Shown here piece by piece: positions 23,271 to 31,309 of a stretch of DNA of 64,000 nt (within the stretch, counting starts at the first letter, position 1; each line of letters begins with the position of its first letter). Made by a program: the position numbers and the translations under genes. The notes below the pieces were generated by a model. It saw only the letters and a list, made by a program, of their open reading frames with translations. It made no database searches and was not told the DNA's origin. Where the stretch lies: NCBI RefSeq assembly GCF_003332885.2, contig NZ_QOWJ01000010.1, positions 92,890-156,889 on the forward strand, read 5' to 3'. Origin of the DNA: Paracnuella aquatica. Its GTDB lineage: Bacteria; Bacteroidota; Bacteroidia; Chitinophagales; Chitinophagaceae.

Positions 23271-24023
23271 ATGCATCGTTTAGCCAATCGAAGACAATTT
23301 TTGCTGCAAACCGGAAAGGCGGGCATCGGTGCTTGCGCCGCGCTAAGTATGCCTGCGTTGGTTAGCTCTTGCGCAGTGGTGCGCCGGGTAAAAGGCCCAA
23401 GCGGCACAGGCTTCAAACAGGAGCCGCTGCCGTACACGTACGGCGCACTGAACAGCGCTATTGATGCGGCCACCATGGAGCTGCATTATACCAAACACGC
23501 AGCTAGCTATGCAGCCAACCTGCAGGATGCTGCAAAGGCCGAAGGTGTGGATACTTCGAAGCCGCTGGAAGATGTGTTGCGAAACATTAATCAATACTCC
23601 ACTGCCATGCGCAACAATGCCGGCGGGCATTACAACCACGAACTATTTTGGAAAATCATGAGCCCACGCGGTGGCGGCCAGCCTATTGGTAGTTTGGCCA
23701 CTGCCATTGATGCATCGTTTGGTTCATTTGAAGCATTGAAAAATGGTCTGGCCGATGCCGGTAAAAATTTATTTGGTTCGGGCTGGGCATGGCTGGTGCT
23801 CGACGGAGATAAAAAGCTGCGCATTGGCGCTACGCCCAACCAGGACAATCCGCTGATGCCTGTTTCCGACCTCAAGGGCTTTCCATTATTGGGCCTCGAT
23901 GTGTGGGAGCATGCTTATTACATGCGCTACCAAAACCGCCGTGCCGATTACATTGAAAACTGGTGGCAGGTAGTGAACTGGGATTTTGTTGGTAAACGAT
24001 ACGCAGCAGCATTTAGGAGTTGA
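23271..24023 (+). CDS. Exported Fe/Mn superoxide dismutase, Tat-type lipoprotein
   Basis: Converts superoxide to H2O2 and O2; 250 aa, longer than cytosolic SODs (about 200) because of an N-terminal export region. From ATG 23271 the sequence is MHRLANRRQFLLQTGKAG, a twin-arginine signal, followed by SMPALVSSC, a lipobox-like site (C34). The SOD core has the four metal ligands in context: ELHYTKHAASY, NNAGGHYNHELFW, and DVWEHAYYMRYQNRR. Metal choice (Fe, Mn or cambialistic) cannot be fixed. It probably protects the periplasm or cell surface. The frame is open to 23235, but the shorter start keeps the signal near the N-terminus. Confidence 0.92.
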   Translation: MHRLANRRQFLLQTGKAGIGACAALSMPALVSSCAVVRRVKGPSGTGFKQEPLPYTYGALNSAIDAATMELHYTKHAASYAANLQDAAKAEGVDTSKPLEDVLRNINQYSTAMRNNAGGHYNHELFWKIMSPRGGGQPIGSLATAIDASFGSFEALKNGLADAGKNLFGSGWAWLVLDGDKKLRIGATPNQDNPLMPVSDLKGFPLLGLDVWEHAYYMRYQNRRADYIENWWQVVNWDFVGKRYAAAFRS

Positions 24024-24296
24024 GGGTTGGCAGTTGGGAGTTGACAGTTGACGGTTGGTAGTTGATAGTTGATAGTGTTGAACGTGCAGGCTAATGTATT
24101 TGCACCAATAGTGATGCATCGAAAAGTGGCGTAAATATTGGCAGCAAAATCTTTCATCGAAAAACATTTTTACATGTCCCAACATTTTTCAACAACCAGC
24201 AAAACTCAATACTGCCTTGATTCATTTCCTATAAATTACAATACTACAAAACCATAACTACCAACTATCAACTACCAACTCCTAATCTCAACTCCC
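24024..24296. repeat. AGTTGACAGTTGGTAG word family, two distant arms
   Basis: The left arm (24024-24080) is tandem variants of AGTTGACAGTTG/GTAGTTGATAG. The right arm (about 24247-24294) is the complement type, ACTACCAACTATCAACTACC. About 165 unique bases lie between. No gene is seen inside; a short minus-strand frame (23948-24157) is mostly the repeat read through. The whole 273-base region appears non-coding. Confidence 0.6.
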
Positions 24297-25337
24297 ATGT
24301 CCCAACCCACAACCGACAGCATCCAAAATATACGCCTGCAGCGCGGTATTGCCATTGCAGGTGCGGTACTGTTGGTGGTAAAGTTTGTGGCCTGGTCGCT
24401 AACACATTCGGTGGCGGTGCTAACCGATGCACTGGAAAGTATTGTAAATGTGGTGGCGGGTTTTATCGGGCTGTATAGCCTGCATGTATCGGCGCAGCCC
24501 CGAGATGCCAACCATCCGTACGGGCATGGCAAAGCGGAATTTTTATCCGCCGCCATCGAAGGCACATTGGTGCTGTCGGCCGGCGCCATTATTTTGTACA
24601 CGGCCGCAAAAAACTTCTTTTACCCACAGCCGCTGCAGGCGGTTGACACCGGCATCTACCTGGTGGGCGCCACCGCGGTGGTCAACTGGTTGCTGGGCAG
24701 CATTGCCTTGCGTCAAGGCCGCAAAACCGGTTCGCTGGCGCTGATGGCCAGTGGCCGCCACCTGCAAACCGATACCTGGTCTACCATCGGTATTATCCTT
24801 GGGCTGGTGCTTATTTCATTTACCGGCTGGCAATGGATCGATGCGGCGGTTGCGTTTGGTTTTGGCGCCTACATTGCCGTTACCGGTTATCGCATTGTAC
24901 GCAAATCGGTGGCGGGCATTATGGACGAAGCCGACATGGAACTGCTCACCAAAATGACAACCGTGCTCAATGCGGCCCGCCGCGATGCATGGGTGGACCT
25001 GCACAACCTGCGGGTGATTAAATACGGCAATGTGCTGCACCTCGATTGCCACCTGACAGTGCCCTGGTATTTCAACGTACACCAGGCACATGAAGAAGTA
25101 GACCAACTGGCTGCCGTGGTGCGCAAAGAGTTTGGCGAAACCCTCGAGCTTTTTGTGCACTCCGATGGCTGCCTTTATTTTCAGTGCCCGCTCTGCGAAA
25201 AGAGGGCCTGCCCGGTGCGGCAGCATCCTTTTAAGGAAAAGCTGGTGTGGACCATGGACAATATTTTGCAAAACGAAAAGCACGGTTGGCACCAGGCCTC
25301 TGGCGACGATACGGGCAACGCGGCAGCGCAGCCATAG
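24297..25337 (+). CDS. Cation diffusion facilitator (CDF) metal exporter with Cys-rich tail
   Basis: Proton-coupled divalent metal exporter of the inner membrane; 346 aa with six predicted helices between about 15 and 205. Metal-site motifs are LTDALES in TM2 and HLQTD (HxxxD) in TM5. A cytoplasmic domain (about 210-300) carries His/Asp residues (DLHNLRVIKYG, LHLDCHLTV). The tail near residues 302-318 has CPLCEKRACPVRQHPF, an extra Cys/His site not present in simple CDF proteins, perhaps a metal sensor. The gene starts right after the repeat region and is followed 48 bases later by osmC on the same strand. The substrate metal is unknown. Confidence 0.9.
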   Translation: MSQPTTDSIQNIRLQRGIAIAGAVLLVVKFVAWSLTHSVAVLTDALESIVNVVAGFIGLYSLHVSAQPRDANHPYGHGKAEFLSAAIEGTLVLSAGAIILYTAAKNFFYPQPLQAVDTGIYLVGATAVVNWLLGSIALRQGRKTGSLALMASGRHLQTDTWSTIGIILGLVLISFTGWQWIDAAVAFGFGAYIAVTGYRIVRKSVAGIMDEADMELLTKMTTVLNAARRDAWVDLHNLRVIKYGNVLHLDCHLTVPWYFNVHQAHEEVDQLAAVVRKEFGETLELFVHSDGCLYFQCPLCEKRACPVRQHPFKEKLVWTMDNILQNEKHGWHQASGDDTGNAAAQP

Positions 25338-25385
25338 CCGCCCAATCCTTCGTAAATTGCGCCGTATACAATTCAAGCTCATTAT

Positions 25386-25778
25386 ATGCAAACAACCACC
25401 ACCTGGAAAAGCGGCAACGCATTTACCAGCACATACAAAGGCGAACAAATTGAAATTGACGGCGACGGGTTTAGCCCCAAGGCGCTGTTGCTTACCGGCT
25501 TGGCCGGCTGCTCCGGCATCGACCTGGTAAGCCTGTTGGAAAAAATGCGGGTGCCTTTTGGATCTGTTGCAATTGACGCCGTTACCGAGCAAACCGACGA
25601 ACATCCACGGGTTTTTAAAGCCATCAACCTGGTGTACCGGGTGCAAACCGGCGAGGAAAACCGGGATAAAGTGGCCAAGGCCATCGACCTGTCGCTGGAA
25701 AAATATTGTGGCGTGGCCGCCATGTTGCAAAAGAACAGCCCGATCACGTACACCATCGAGCTGCTGCCGGCTGCATAA
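25386..25778 (+). CDS. OsmC/Ohr-family peroxide-resistance protein
   Basis: A 130-aa thiol peroxidase-like protein of the OsmC superfamily, cytoplasmic. Two catalytic cysteines are in family context: GLAGCSGID (C42) and LEKYCGVAAML (C108). The N-terminal sheet (TWKSGNAFTSTYKGEQIEID) and a C-terminal ITYTIEL complete the fold. This short form belongs to the YhfA/OsmC-like group rather than classical Ohr. It is 48 bases after the CDF gene and may be co-transcribed. The peroxide or other substrate is unknown. Confidence 0.9.
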   Translation: MQTTTTWKSGNAFTSTYKGEQIEIDGDGFSPKALLLTGLAGCSGIDLVSLLEKMRVPFGSVAIDAVTEQTDEHPRVFKAINLVYRVQTGEENRDKVAKAIDLSLEKYCGVAAMLQKNSPITYTIELLPAA

Positions 25779-25824
25779 CGTGGCACATTTGATAAACCTC
25801 AGCGGTACAACTGCAGGTGTGGCC

Positions 25825-25832
25825 TACCTTTG
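25825..25832 (+). promoter_or_regulatory. -7 box of the Rrf2 (sulfur block) gene
   Basis: TACCTTTG matches TAnnTTTG and lies 20 bases upstream of the ATG at 25853. No TTTG at 20-base spacing was found upstream. Confidence 0.5.
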
Positions 25833-25852
25833 AACGGGCAAATCCATATCAG

Positions 25853-26302
25853 ATGCTAACGAAAAAAGCCTATTACGCGTTTCAGGCGCTTACCCACCTG
25901 GTAGAAAGATATAACGAAGGGCCGGTGCTGATTTCAGAGATTTCGGAGGAACGGAAAATTCCGCTGAAGTTTCTGGAAAACATCCTGCTGCACCTCAAAA
26001 ACACGGGCATTCTTGACTCTAAGAAAGGCAAGGGCGGCGGTTATTTTTTAAAAGCGCACCCTTCCGAAACCCGCATTGCCAAAGTGTTTCGGCTCATTGA
26101 CGGGCCCATTGCCATGCTGCCCTGCGTGAGCCTTTATTTTTACCAGCGCTGCGAAAACTGCAACGAAAAATTTTGCGGCCTCCACGACATCCTGGTGGAA
26201 GTGCGGGATGCTACTTTGGCCATCATGGAAAACCGAACGCTGGCCGACCTGGTGGCAAAGGACCGCAACCCGGTGGCAGGATTGGTGCCACCAAAAATGT
26301 GA
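25853..26302 (+). CDS. Rrf2-family regulator preceding sulfate-assimilation genes
   Basis: A 149-aa Rrf2 winged-helix protein. ATG 25853 (MLTKKAYYAFQALTHL) is the canonical start; the frame upstream is rejected. DNA-binding residues are about 28-66 (ISEISEERKIPLKFLENIL, KKGKGGGYFL). Four cysteines, C91, C100, C103 and C108 (C-x8-C-x2-C-x4-C), differ from the three-Cys IscR/NsrR loop and could hold a metal or Fe-S centre or act as a thiol switch. Directly upstream of a peroxiredoxin and cysH-D-N, it is a likely CymR/CysB-like controller of sulfur assimilation (inference from context). Confidence 0.88.
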   Translation: MLTKKAYYAFQALTHLVERYNEGPVLISEISEERKIPLKFLENILLHLKNTGILDSKKGKGGGYFLKAHPSETRIAKVFRLIDGPIAMLPCVSLYFYQRCENCNEKFCGLHDILVEVRDATLAIMENRTLADLVAKDRNPVAGLVPPKM

Positions 26303-26316
26303 AAAAAGTCTACTCG

Positions 26317-26348
26317 TTTGGTAGGGTAGTTATTCCGCATTACTTTTA
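26317..26348 (+). promoter_or_regulatory. Peroxiredoxin promoter
   Basis: TTTG (26317-26320), exactly 20 bases, then TACTTTTA (26341-26348; 7 of 8 conserved or free positions of TAnnTTTG). The leader to ATG 26379 is about 25 bases. Confidence 0.6.
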
Positions 26349-26378
26349 CACCCATTGTTCACCAAAAAACCAATCAGT

Positions 26379-27020
26379 ATGTCATTACGTTTAGGCGATA
26401 TTGTTCCCAACTTTCAGGCAGAAACCACCAACGGCCCCATCGATTTCTACGAATTTCTGGGCGATAGCTGGGGCATCCTTTTTTCGCACCCTGCCGATTA
26501 CACCCCGGTATGCACCACCGAGCTGGGCTTTACAGCCAAGCTGGGCGAAGAGTTTGCGAAGCGTAATGTAAAAGTGCTGGCCGTAAGTGTTGATCCACTG
26601 GAATCGCACCACGGTTGGAAAAAGGACATTGAAGAAACACAGGGCTGCCTGGTCAACTTCCCCATCATTGCCGATGAGAATAAAGTTGTAGCCGGCTTGT
26701 ACGACATGATCCACCCCAACGCTTCTGAAAAAGCAACGGTGCGTTCCTTGTTCGTGATCGGGCCCGACAAAAAACTGAAACTGAGCATCACTTACCCTGC
26801 CTCTACCGGCCGCAACTTCAACGAAGTGCTGCGTGTGGTAGACTCACTGCAACTGACCGCCAACTATAGCGTGGCTACACCTGCCAATTGGAACCACGGC
26901 GAAGACGTGATTGTAGTGCCCGCAGTAAGTACTGAAGATGCCATCAAAAAATTCCCTAAAGGCGTAAAAGTGGTGAAGCCTTACCTGCGCTATACCCCTC
27001 AGCCAAACGTGGAGTCTTAA
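26379..27020 (+). CDS. 1-Cys peroxiredoxin (Prx6 type)
   Basis: Thiol peroxidase reducing H2O2 and organic peroxides; 213 aa from ATG 26379 (MSLRLGDIVPNFQAETTNG). The peroxidatic site is HPADYTPVCTTELG with C45 and the usual T42 nearby. The long C-terminal domain (residues 165-213, NYSVATPANWNHGEDVIVVP) marks the Prx6/AhpC-TSA 1-Cys class. No second resolving Cys is visible. Its own promoter sits just after the Rrf2 gene. An A/T palindrome at 27029-27110 separates it from cysH and may end its transcript. Its place beside sulfur assimilation links redox and thiol metabolism. Confidence 0.94.
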   Translation: MSLRLGDIVPNFQAETTNGPIDFYEFLGDSWGILFSHPADYTPVCTTELGFTAKLGEEFAKRNVKVLAVSVDPLESHHGWKKDIEETQGCLVNFPIIADENKVVAGLYDMIHPNASEKATVRSLFVIGPDKKLKLSITYPASTGRNFNEVLRVVDSLQLTANYSVATPANWNHGEDVIVVPAVSTEDAIKKFPKGVKVVKPYLRYTPQPNVES

Positions 27021-27028
27021 TTAGCATA

Positions 27029-27110
27029 GATTATTGATTACTTATTATTGATTATTCAGACTTGTAAAAGATGCTATTAGTAATGAATAATAAGTAATCA
27101 ATAATTATTA
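27029..27110. repeat. A/T-rich palindrome, ATTATTGATTACTTATTATT word
   Basis: Left arm ATTATTGATTACTTATTATT (starting near 27030) is the reverse complement of AATAATAAGTAATCAATAAT near 27086-27106. The loop is about 30 bases. Possible hairpin terminator between the peroxiredoxin gene and cysH. Confidence 0.65.
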
Positions 27111-27144
27111 AAAATACCATTGCAGCAAAACTGCAAACCCGCTC

Positions 27145-27843
27145 ATGCAATCCCTGGAACATTTACAAAACCTCTACGCAACCGAGCCGATAGAAGTGGC
27201 GTTGCAAAAAACAGCGCAGCTTTTTCCCGGCCGCGTTAAGTTTTCTTCGTCGCTGGGCCAGGAAGACCAGGTACTAACGGACATCATTGCCCGAAATAAG
27301 ATTGGCATCACCATTTTTTCCATCGATACCGGTCGCCTTTTTAACGAGGTGTACGAAACCATGGAAAAAACCGAGGCCCGCTACAAAATGAAGTACCAGG
27401 TGTTTTTTCCGCAAGCCGATGCCGTGCAAAACATGGTGCAGGAGCGGGGCATCAACCTGTTTTACGATTCGGTTGAAAACCGCCAGACCTGCTGCGGCAT
27501 ACGCAAAGTAGAGCCGCTGAACCGGGCCCTTGCCGATGCCGATGTATGGATTACCGGCCTGCGTGCCGAGCAGAACGACCACCGCAAATCGGTGCCTATG
27601 GTGGAGTGGCTGCCGGAAAAAAACATGTACAAGATCAACCCGTTGCTGCACTGGAGCTACGATGAAATGATCGGGTACATCAAACAAAACAACGTGCCGT
27701 ACAACCCGCTGCACGACAAAGGTTTTATCTCCATTGGCTGTGCACCCTGCACCCGCGCCATCGAACCCGGCGAAGACCCGCGTGCCGGCCGCTGGTGGTG
27801 GGAGGCATCGCACAAAGAGTGCGGGCTGCATCTGGTTAAATAG
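27145..27843 (+). CDS. cysH: Adenylylsulfate (APS) reductase, assimilatory
   Basis: Reduces activated sulfate (APS, possibly PAPS) to sulfite in cysteine synthesis; 232 aa. The PP-loop region is SSSLGQEDQVLTDI (residues 34-47). A [4Fe-4S]-binding set, TCCGIRKVEPL plus GCAPCTRAI, marks the APS-type (plant/bacterial CysH with CC...CxxC) rather than the cluster-free PAPS reductase. The catalytic Cys is in the C-terminal ECGLH. It heads cysH-cysD-cysN on one strand. A perfect hairpin (27851-27881) lies between its stop and cysD. No sulfite reductase or cysC is in the window, consistent with APS as substrate. Confidence 0.95.
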   Translation: MQSLEHLQNLYATEPIEVALQKTAQLFPGRVKFSSSLGQEDQVLTDIIARNKIGITIFSIDTGRLFNEVYETMEKTEARYKMKYQVFFPQADAVQNMVQERGINLFYDSVENRQTCCGIRKVEPLNRALADADVWITGLRAEQNDHRKSVPMVEWLPEKNMYKINPLLHWSYDEMIGYIKQNNVPYNPLHDKGFISIGCAPCTRAIEPGEDPRAGRWWWEASHKECGLHLVK

Positions 27844-27850
27844 TTAGCAT

Positions 27851-27881
27851 AAGATTCCATCTCTTCAAGAGATGGAATCTT
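27851..27881 (+). promoter_or_regulatory. Perfect hairpin between cysH and cysD
   Basis: AAGATTCCATCTC (27851-27863), loop TTCAA, GAGATGGAATCTT (27869-27881), ending 19 bases before the cysD ATG. Only a short T-run follows (CTTTATAAAA), so it may be an attenuator, processing site or mRNA stabiliser more than a full terminator. Confidence 0.6.
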
Positions 27882-27900
27882 TATAAAATATACTTCCGAA

Positions 27901-28809
27901 ATGAGTGCATTGAACTTAAATAAATTTCCCCGCGAACTGGAGCACGAAGCCATCTACATCATTCGCGAGGTGGCGGCGCAGTTTGAGCGTCCGGCCCTCT
28001 TGTTCTCCGGCGGCAAAGATTCCATTACACTGGTGCAACTGGCCCGCAAGGCTTTTTATCCTGCCAAGGTTCCGTTCCCGATGCTGCACATCGATACCGG
28101 CCACAACTTTCCCGAAACCATCGAGTTTCGCGACTGGCTGGCAAAAGAAAGCGGCATGCAACTGATTGTGCGCTATGTGCAGGATTCCATCGACCAGGGA
28201 AAAGTGAAAGAAGAAACCGGTAAATATGCCAGCCGCAACATGCTGCAAACCGTAACCCTGCTCGACGCCATTGAAGAACTGAAGTTTGATGCCTGCATTG
28301 GCGGCGCCCGCCGCGATGAAGAAAAGGCCCGCGCCAAGGAACGCATCTTTTCTGTTCGCGACGATTTTGGCCAGTGGGATTCGAAAAAGCAACGCCCCGA
28401 ATTGTTTGATATGCTCAATGGCAAGATTAATGTAGGCGAAAACGTTCGGGTGTTTCCTATTTCCAACTGGACGGAACTCGATGTTTGGAATTATATCCGC
28501 GAAGAAGGCATGGACATTCCTTCCATTTATTTTTCGCACCAACGCGAAATTATTGAACGCGATGGCCTGTACTGGCCCACGTCGCCCTACCTCAATACAT
28601 CGGAAGATGAAGTGCCATTCAAGGCCACCGTTCGCTTCCGCACCGTAGGCGATATGACCTGCACCGCCGCTGTCCTTTCCGAAGCCGTTACACTCGATAA
28701 GATCATCGAAGAGATCCGCGAGGCAACCATCTCCGAACGGGGGGCCCGCATCGACGATAAACGCTCCGAAGCAGCCATGGAAAAAAGAAAGCAAGTAGGA
28801 TATTTCTAG
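27901..28809 (+). CDS. cysD: Sulfate adenylyltransferase subunit CysD
   Basis: Small ATP-sulfurylase subunit that forms APS from sulfate and ATP with the CysN GTPase; 302 aa, full family length. The PP-loop is LLFSGGKDSITLVQLA (residues 34-49). Other CysD blocks are HIDTGHNFPETIEFRD, GGARRDEEKARAKERIFS, NWTELDVWNYI and the C-terminal MEKRKQVGYF. It is preceded by the cysH-cysD hairpin. A 147-base spacer with a repeat fragment separates it from cysN. Confidence 0.97.
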   Translation: MSALNLNKFPRELEHEAIYIIREVAAQFERPALLFSGGKDSITLVQLARKAFYPAKVPFPMLHIDTGHNFPETIEFRDWLAKESGMQLIVRYVQDSIDQGKVKEETGKYASRNMLQTVTLLDAIEELKFDACIGGARRDEEKARAKERIFSVRDDFGQWDSKKQRPELFDMLNGKINVGENVRVFPISNWTELDVWNYIREEGMDIPSIYFSHQREIIERDGLYWPTSPYLNTSEDEVPFKATVRFRTVGDMTCTAAVLSEAVTLDKIIEEIREATISERGARIDDKRSEAAMEKRKQVGYF

Positions 28810-28842
28810 TTAATAGTTAGCAGTTGACAGTTGGTAGTAGTA
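28808..28842. repeat. Orphan AGTTGACAGTTGGTAG arm
   Basis: TTAATAGTTAGCAGTTGACA and GTTGGTAGTAG directly after the cysD stop match the left-arm words at 24024-24080. No complementary arm lies between here and cysN. Confidence 0.45.
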
Positions 28843-28956
28843 TGTAGCGGGCCCATGTGCTGCTATTGAGCTCCGGTTGCGTCGCACACTGCATCGTTCG
28901 GTAATGCTGTTCACCAAACCGCAGCAATCATTAAATCAGACATCAGAAATCATTAT

Positions 28957-30201
28957 ATGGACGTTTTACGTTTAGCAACAGCAGGCAGTGTGGATGATGG
29001 CAAAAGCACCCTCATCGGCCGCCTGTTGTACGATACCAAATCCATCACCAAAGACAAGCTGGAAGCGGTGGAAGCATCGAGCCAGCGCAAGGGCCTCGAC
29101 TTTGTGGATCTGTCGCTCCTCACCGATGGCCTGATTGCCGAAAGGGAACAAGGCATTACCATTGATGTGGCGCATATTTATTTTGCTACCGACACCCGCA
29201 AATACATTATTGCCGATACACCGGGCCATGTGGAGTACACCCGCAACATGATTACTGGCGCATCCAATGCCGAAGCTTCAATTGTGTTGGTTGATGCCCG
29301 AAATGGTGTAAGCGAACAAACCCGCCGGCACCTGTTTATTTCTTCCCTGCTGGAGATTGATCACGTAGTTGTAGCAGTAAATAAAATGGACCTGGTGAAT
29401 TATGACCAGGCCACTTTTGAAAGCATAAAAGCAAACGTAGAAGGCCTGGCAGAAAAGATCGGTTTTAAAGGTGAGCTCACCTTTATTCCGCTGGCTGCAA
29501 AGTATGGAGATAATGTAGTAACACCATCGGAAAACATGTCTTGGTACAGCGGGCAGCCGCTGCTGCAATACCTCGAAAGCATCCCGGTGCACAAACGCGA
29601 TGATGCACTGCCCGCAAGGTTTCATGTGCAGGCAGTTATTCGTCCGCACAGCGATGAGTACCACGACTTCCGCGGTTATACAGGCAAGTTGGTGAGTGGT
29701 TCGCTGGCGGTGGGGCAACGTGTTTCCGTACTGCCTTCGCTCAAAGAATCGGCCATCAAAGCCATTTATGCCGGCGATAAAAAAGTGGAAGGGGCACATG
29801 CCGGCGAAAGTTTGAGCATTGAACTGGAAGATGATGTGGACATTAGCCGTGGCAACACTTTGGTGCCCGTTGGCGTGCCGCACCAGCAACTAAGCCAGTT
29901 TTCGGCCAAGCTTACCTGGATGGACGAACAGCCGCTTACTGCAGGCAAAACCTTTTTGCTGCAGCATGGTGTAAACCGCATTAAAGCAAAGCTCAATTCG
30001 TTTGCACACGTCATCGACATGAACACCATCGAGGAAAAAGGCGATGTGCGGGAATTCAAGCTCAATGATATTGGCGAGGTAAACATCAAAACCGCCAAGC
30101 CCATTTTTGCCGACCGCTACGCTGATAACCCACGCAACGGTGCATTTATCTTGATTGATGAATACAGCAACAACACGGTTGCGGTTGGTTTTATTTTGTA
30201 A
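28957..30201 (+). CDS. cysN: Sulfate adenylyltransferase GTPase subunit CysN
   Basis: Elongation-factor-like GTPase that energises APS synthesis by CysD; 414 aa. Motifs: G1 GSVDDGKSTLIGRLL (residues 8-22), switch region REQGITIDVAHIYF, G3 DTPGHVEYTRNM, G4 NKMDLV. Beta-barrel domains 2-3 fill residues 210-414. There is no fused CysC (APS kinase) domain, and none is seen nearby, which agrees with direct APS reduction by CysH. It is the last gene of the block and is followed by a dispersed repeat and a bidirectional terminator. Confidence 0.97.
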   Translation: MDVLRLATAGSVDDGKSTLIGRLLYDTKSITKDKLEAVEASSQRKGLDFVDLSLLTDGLIAEREQGITIDVAHIYFATDTRKYIIADTPGHVEYTRNMITGASNAEASIVLVDARNGVSEQTRRHLFISSLLEIDHVVVAVNKMDLVNYDQATFESIKANVEGLAEKIGFKGELTFIPLAAKYGDNVVTPSENMSWYSGQPLLQYLESIPVHKRDDALPARFHVQAVIRPHSDEYHDFRGYTGKLVSGSLAVGQRVSVLPSLKESAIKAIYAGDKKVEGAHAGESLSIELEDDVDISRGNTLVPVGVPHQQLSQFSAKLTWMDEQPLTAGKTFLLQHGVNRIKAKLNSFAHVIDMNTIEEKGDVREFKLNDIGEVNIKTAKPIFADRYADNPRNGAFILIDEYSNNTVAVGFIL

Positions 30202-30251
30202 AAATTTTTTTATCCACCTGCTATCAAAGTAGCGCTCTGCCGAGCAGTAAC

Positions 30252-30335
30252 GTCATGCCGAACTTGTTTCGGCATCTCCTCTAATCTGCGGCGTTTCTGA
30301 ATGTGGAGGAGTTACCGAAACAAGTTCGGCACGAC
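30252..30335. repeat. Dispersed TGCCGAACTTGTTTCGGCA element, copy 1
   Basis: The left arm (30252-30281) contains TGCCGAACTTGTTTCGGCA, itself a small hairpin. The right arm (30306-30335) is its near-perfect reverse complement with two or three mismatches. A 24-base loop lies between. A second copy at 63832-63914 shares a 25-base identical stretch in the left arm. Confidence 0.8.
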
Positions 30336-30386
30336 AAAGCCAAAGTTCAAAGACACAATACGATATCGAGTTGGTATTAGTTGATT

Positions 30387-30416
30387 AATAAAGGCGGTCG
30401 TAAGACCGCCTTTATT
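30387..30416. terminator. Bidirectional terminator between cysN and the convergent gene
   Basis: Perfect 13-base stem AATAAAGGCGGTC / GACCGCCTTTATT with tetraloop GTAA, with A and T runs on the two sides. Confidence 0.85.
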
Positions 30417-30433
30417 GTTATGGGAAATACATG

Positions 30434-31162
30434 CTATTGATCCACAACAAGCAAGCCTTCTTTTATATCGCAGAAAAAAGGATCGTATATGTGGTCGGCC
30501 TGGATATGGTTCCACCTAAAGTCTTTAATGGCTGCTTGTCCGGTGCTGTTTTCGGCAAAATCATATAAGCCGTTGGTGCTATAAGCGGCGTGGTAATAAT
30601 TATAGATAACTATGTGCCGGTAACCGGATAATTTTTTAGCACTGGGCGCCGCAACCGGTTTGAATTGCAGCCCCAGCAAAGGGGCAATCTCTGAAGTTTT
30701 ATAGCCATAGTTCAATCGCCATACCGCCGCTTCAAAAGTAGTGCTGTCTTTTTGTTGCAGTTGTTTGCACATTACTGCAAAAAGCGTATCTGCCAGCAAC
30801 TTGATTTGAATAGATGCACTGTCATTTGCTTGTTGGACAAAGCTGCTTTTTGTAATGCTGTATTGCAGTTCGCGGGAATGGATGATAACGCTTTCCCTGT
30901 TTCGAAGGGTACAGGTTAACGTAGAATCAGTTTGGTGTTGGGTGGTTACAACACCGTCTAATCCAAATGTTCCAATCGATGCTTTGATCAAAGCAATGGC
31001 GGCGCAGTTGTTTGCATTTTTGTTTTGTTTGAAAGCATTGATCAAAACTGTGCCTTCTATTGGGTGGTGTTGGGCAACTGACTGCTGTGCCCGCACAAAC
31101 AGCGTAAGGAACACAAAAGAGGTGGTATAGAATATGTTTTTGAAAAAACGATTTACCCTCAT
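30434..31162 (-). CDS. Secreted protein of unknown function, possibly Cys-peptidase-like
   Basis: A 242-aa exported protein. A Sec signal (MRVNRFFKNIFYTTSFVFLTLFVRA, cleavage before QQS) is inferred from composition. The mature protein has a conserved-looking helix start NANNCAAIALIKASIGTFG (Cys near residue 52) and later GYRHIVIYNYYHAAYSTNG. A Cys at a helix start and a His-containing strand resemble a papain/calpain-like layout, but this is speculative and no family was recognised. It is convergent with cysN and shares the terminator at 30387-30416. Monocistronic by appearance. Confidence 0.6.
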   Translation of the reverse strand: MRVNRFFKNIFYTTSFVFLTLFVRAQQSVAQHHPIEGTVLINAFKQNKNANNCAAIALIKASIGTFGLDGVVTTQHQTDSTLTCTLRNRESVIIHSRELQYSITKSSFVQQANDSASIQIKLLADTLFAVMCKQLQQKDSTTFEAAVWRLNYGYKTSEIAPLLGLQFKPVAAPSAKKLSGYRHIVIYNYYHAAYSTNGLYDFAENSTGQAAIKDFRWNHIQADHIYDPFFCDIKEGLLVVDQ

Positions 31163-31242
31163 GCATCGCGGAGGTTGGTGTCAATAAAGTTATGGGTTTG
31201 TCGCCCGTCAGCTAACTGGTTTCTCCGCCATTTGTAACGCAT

Positions 31243-31267
31243 AAAAAAAGCTCCTTTGGAGAAGCTT
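31243..31267 (-). terminator. Terminator of the RluA-family gene
   Basis: Minus strand AAGCTTCTCC-AAA-GGAGCTT with a 3-base bulge, then a T-run. It lies about 45 bases after the stop codon. Confidence 0.55.
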
Positions 31268-31309
31268 GAATGTTTTATCGGCAAATTACTTACCCCAAAG
31301 AAAAAGCAC

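Noticed and set aside
24024-24296. Possible CRISPR array from repeated AGTTGACAGTTG words
   Set aside because: Copies are directly adjacent and variable, without regular spacers, and the right side is inverted. No cas genes are seen.
28843-28956. Possible small RNA or riboswitch before cysN
   Set aside because: No stable hairpin with T-run and no known riboswitch core was seen; it is only a spacer with a repeat fragment.
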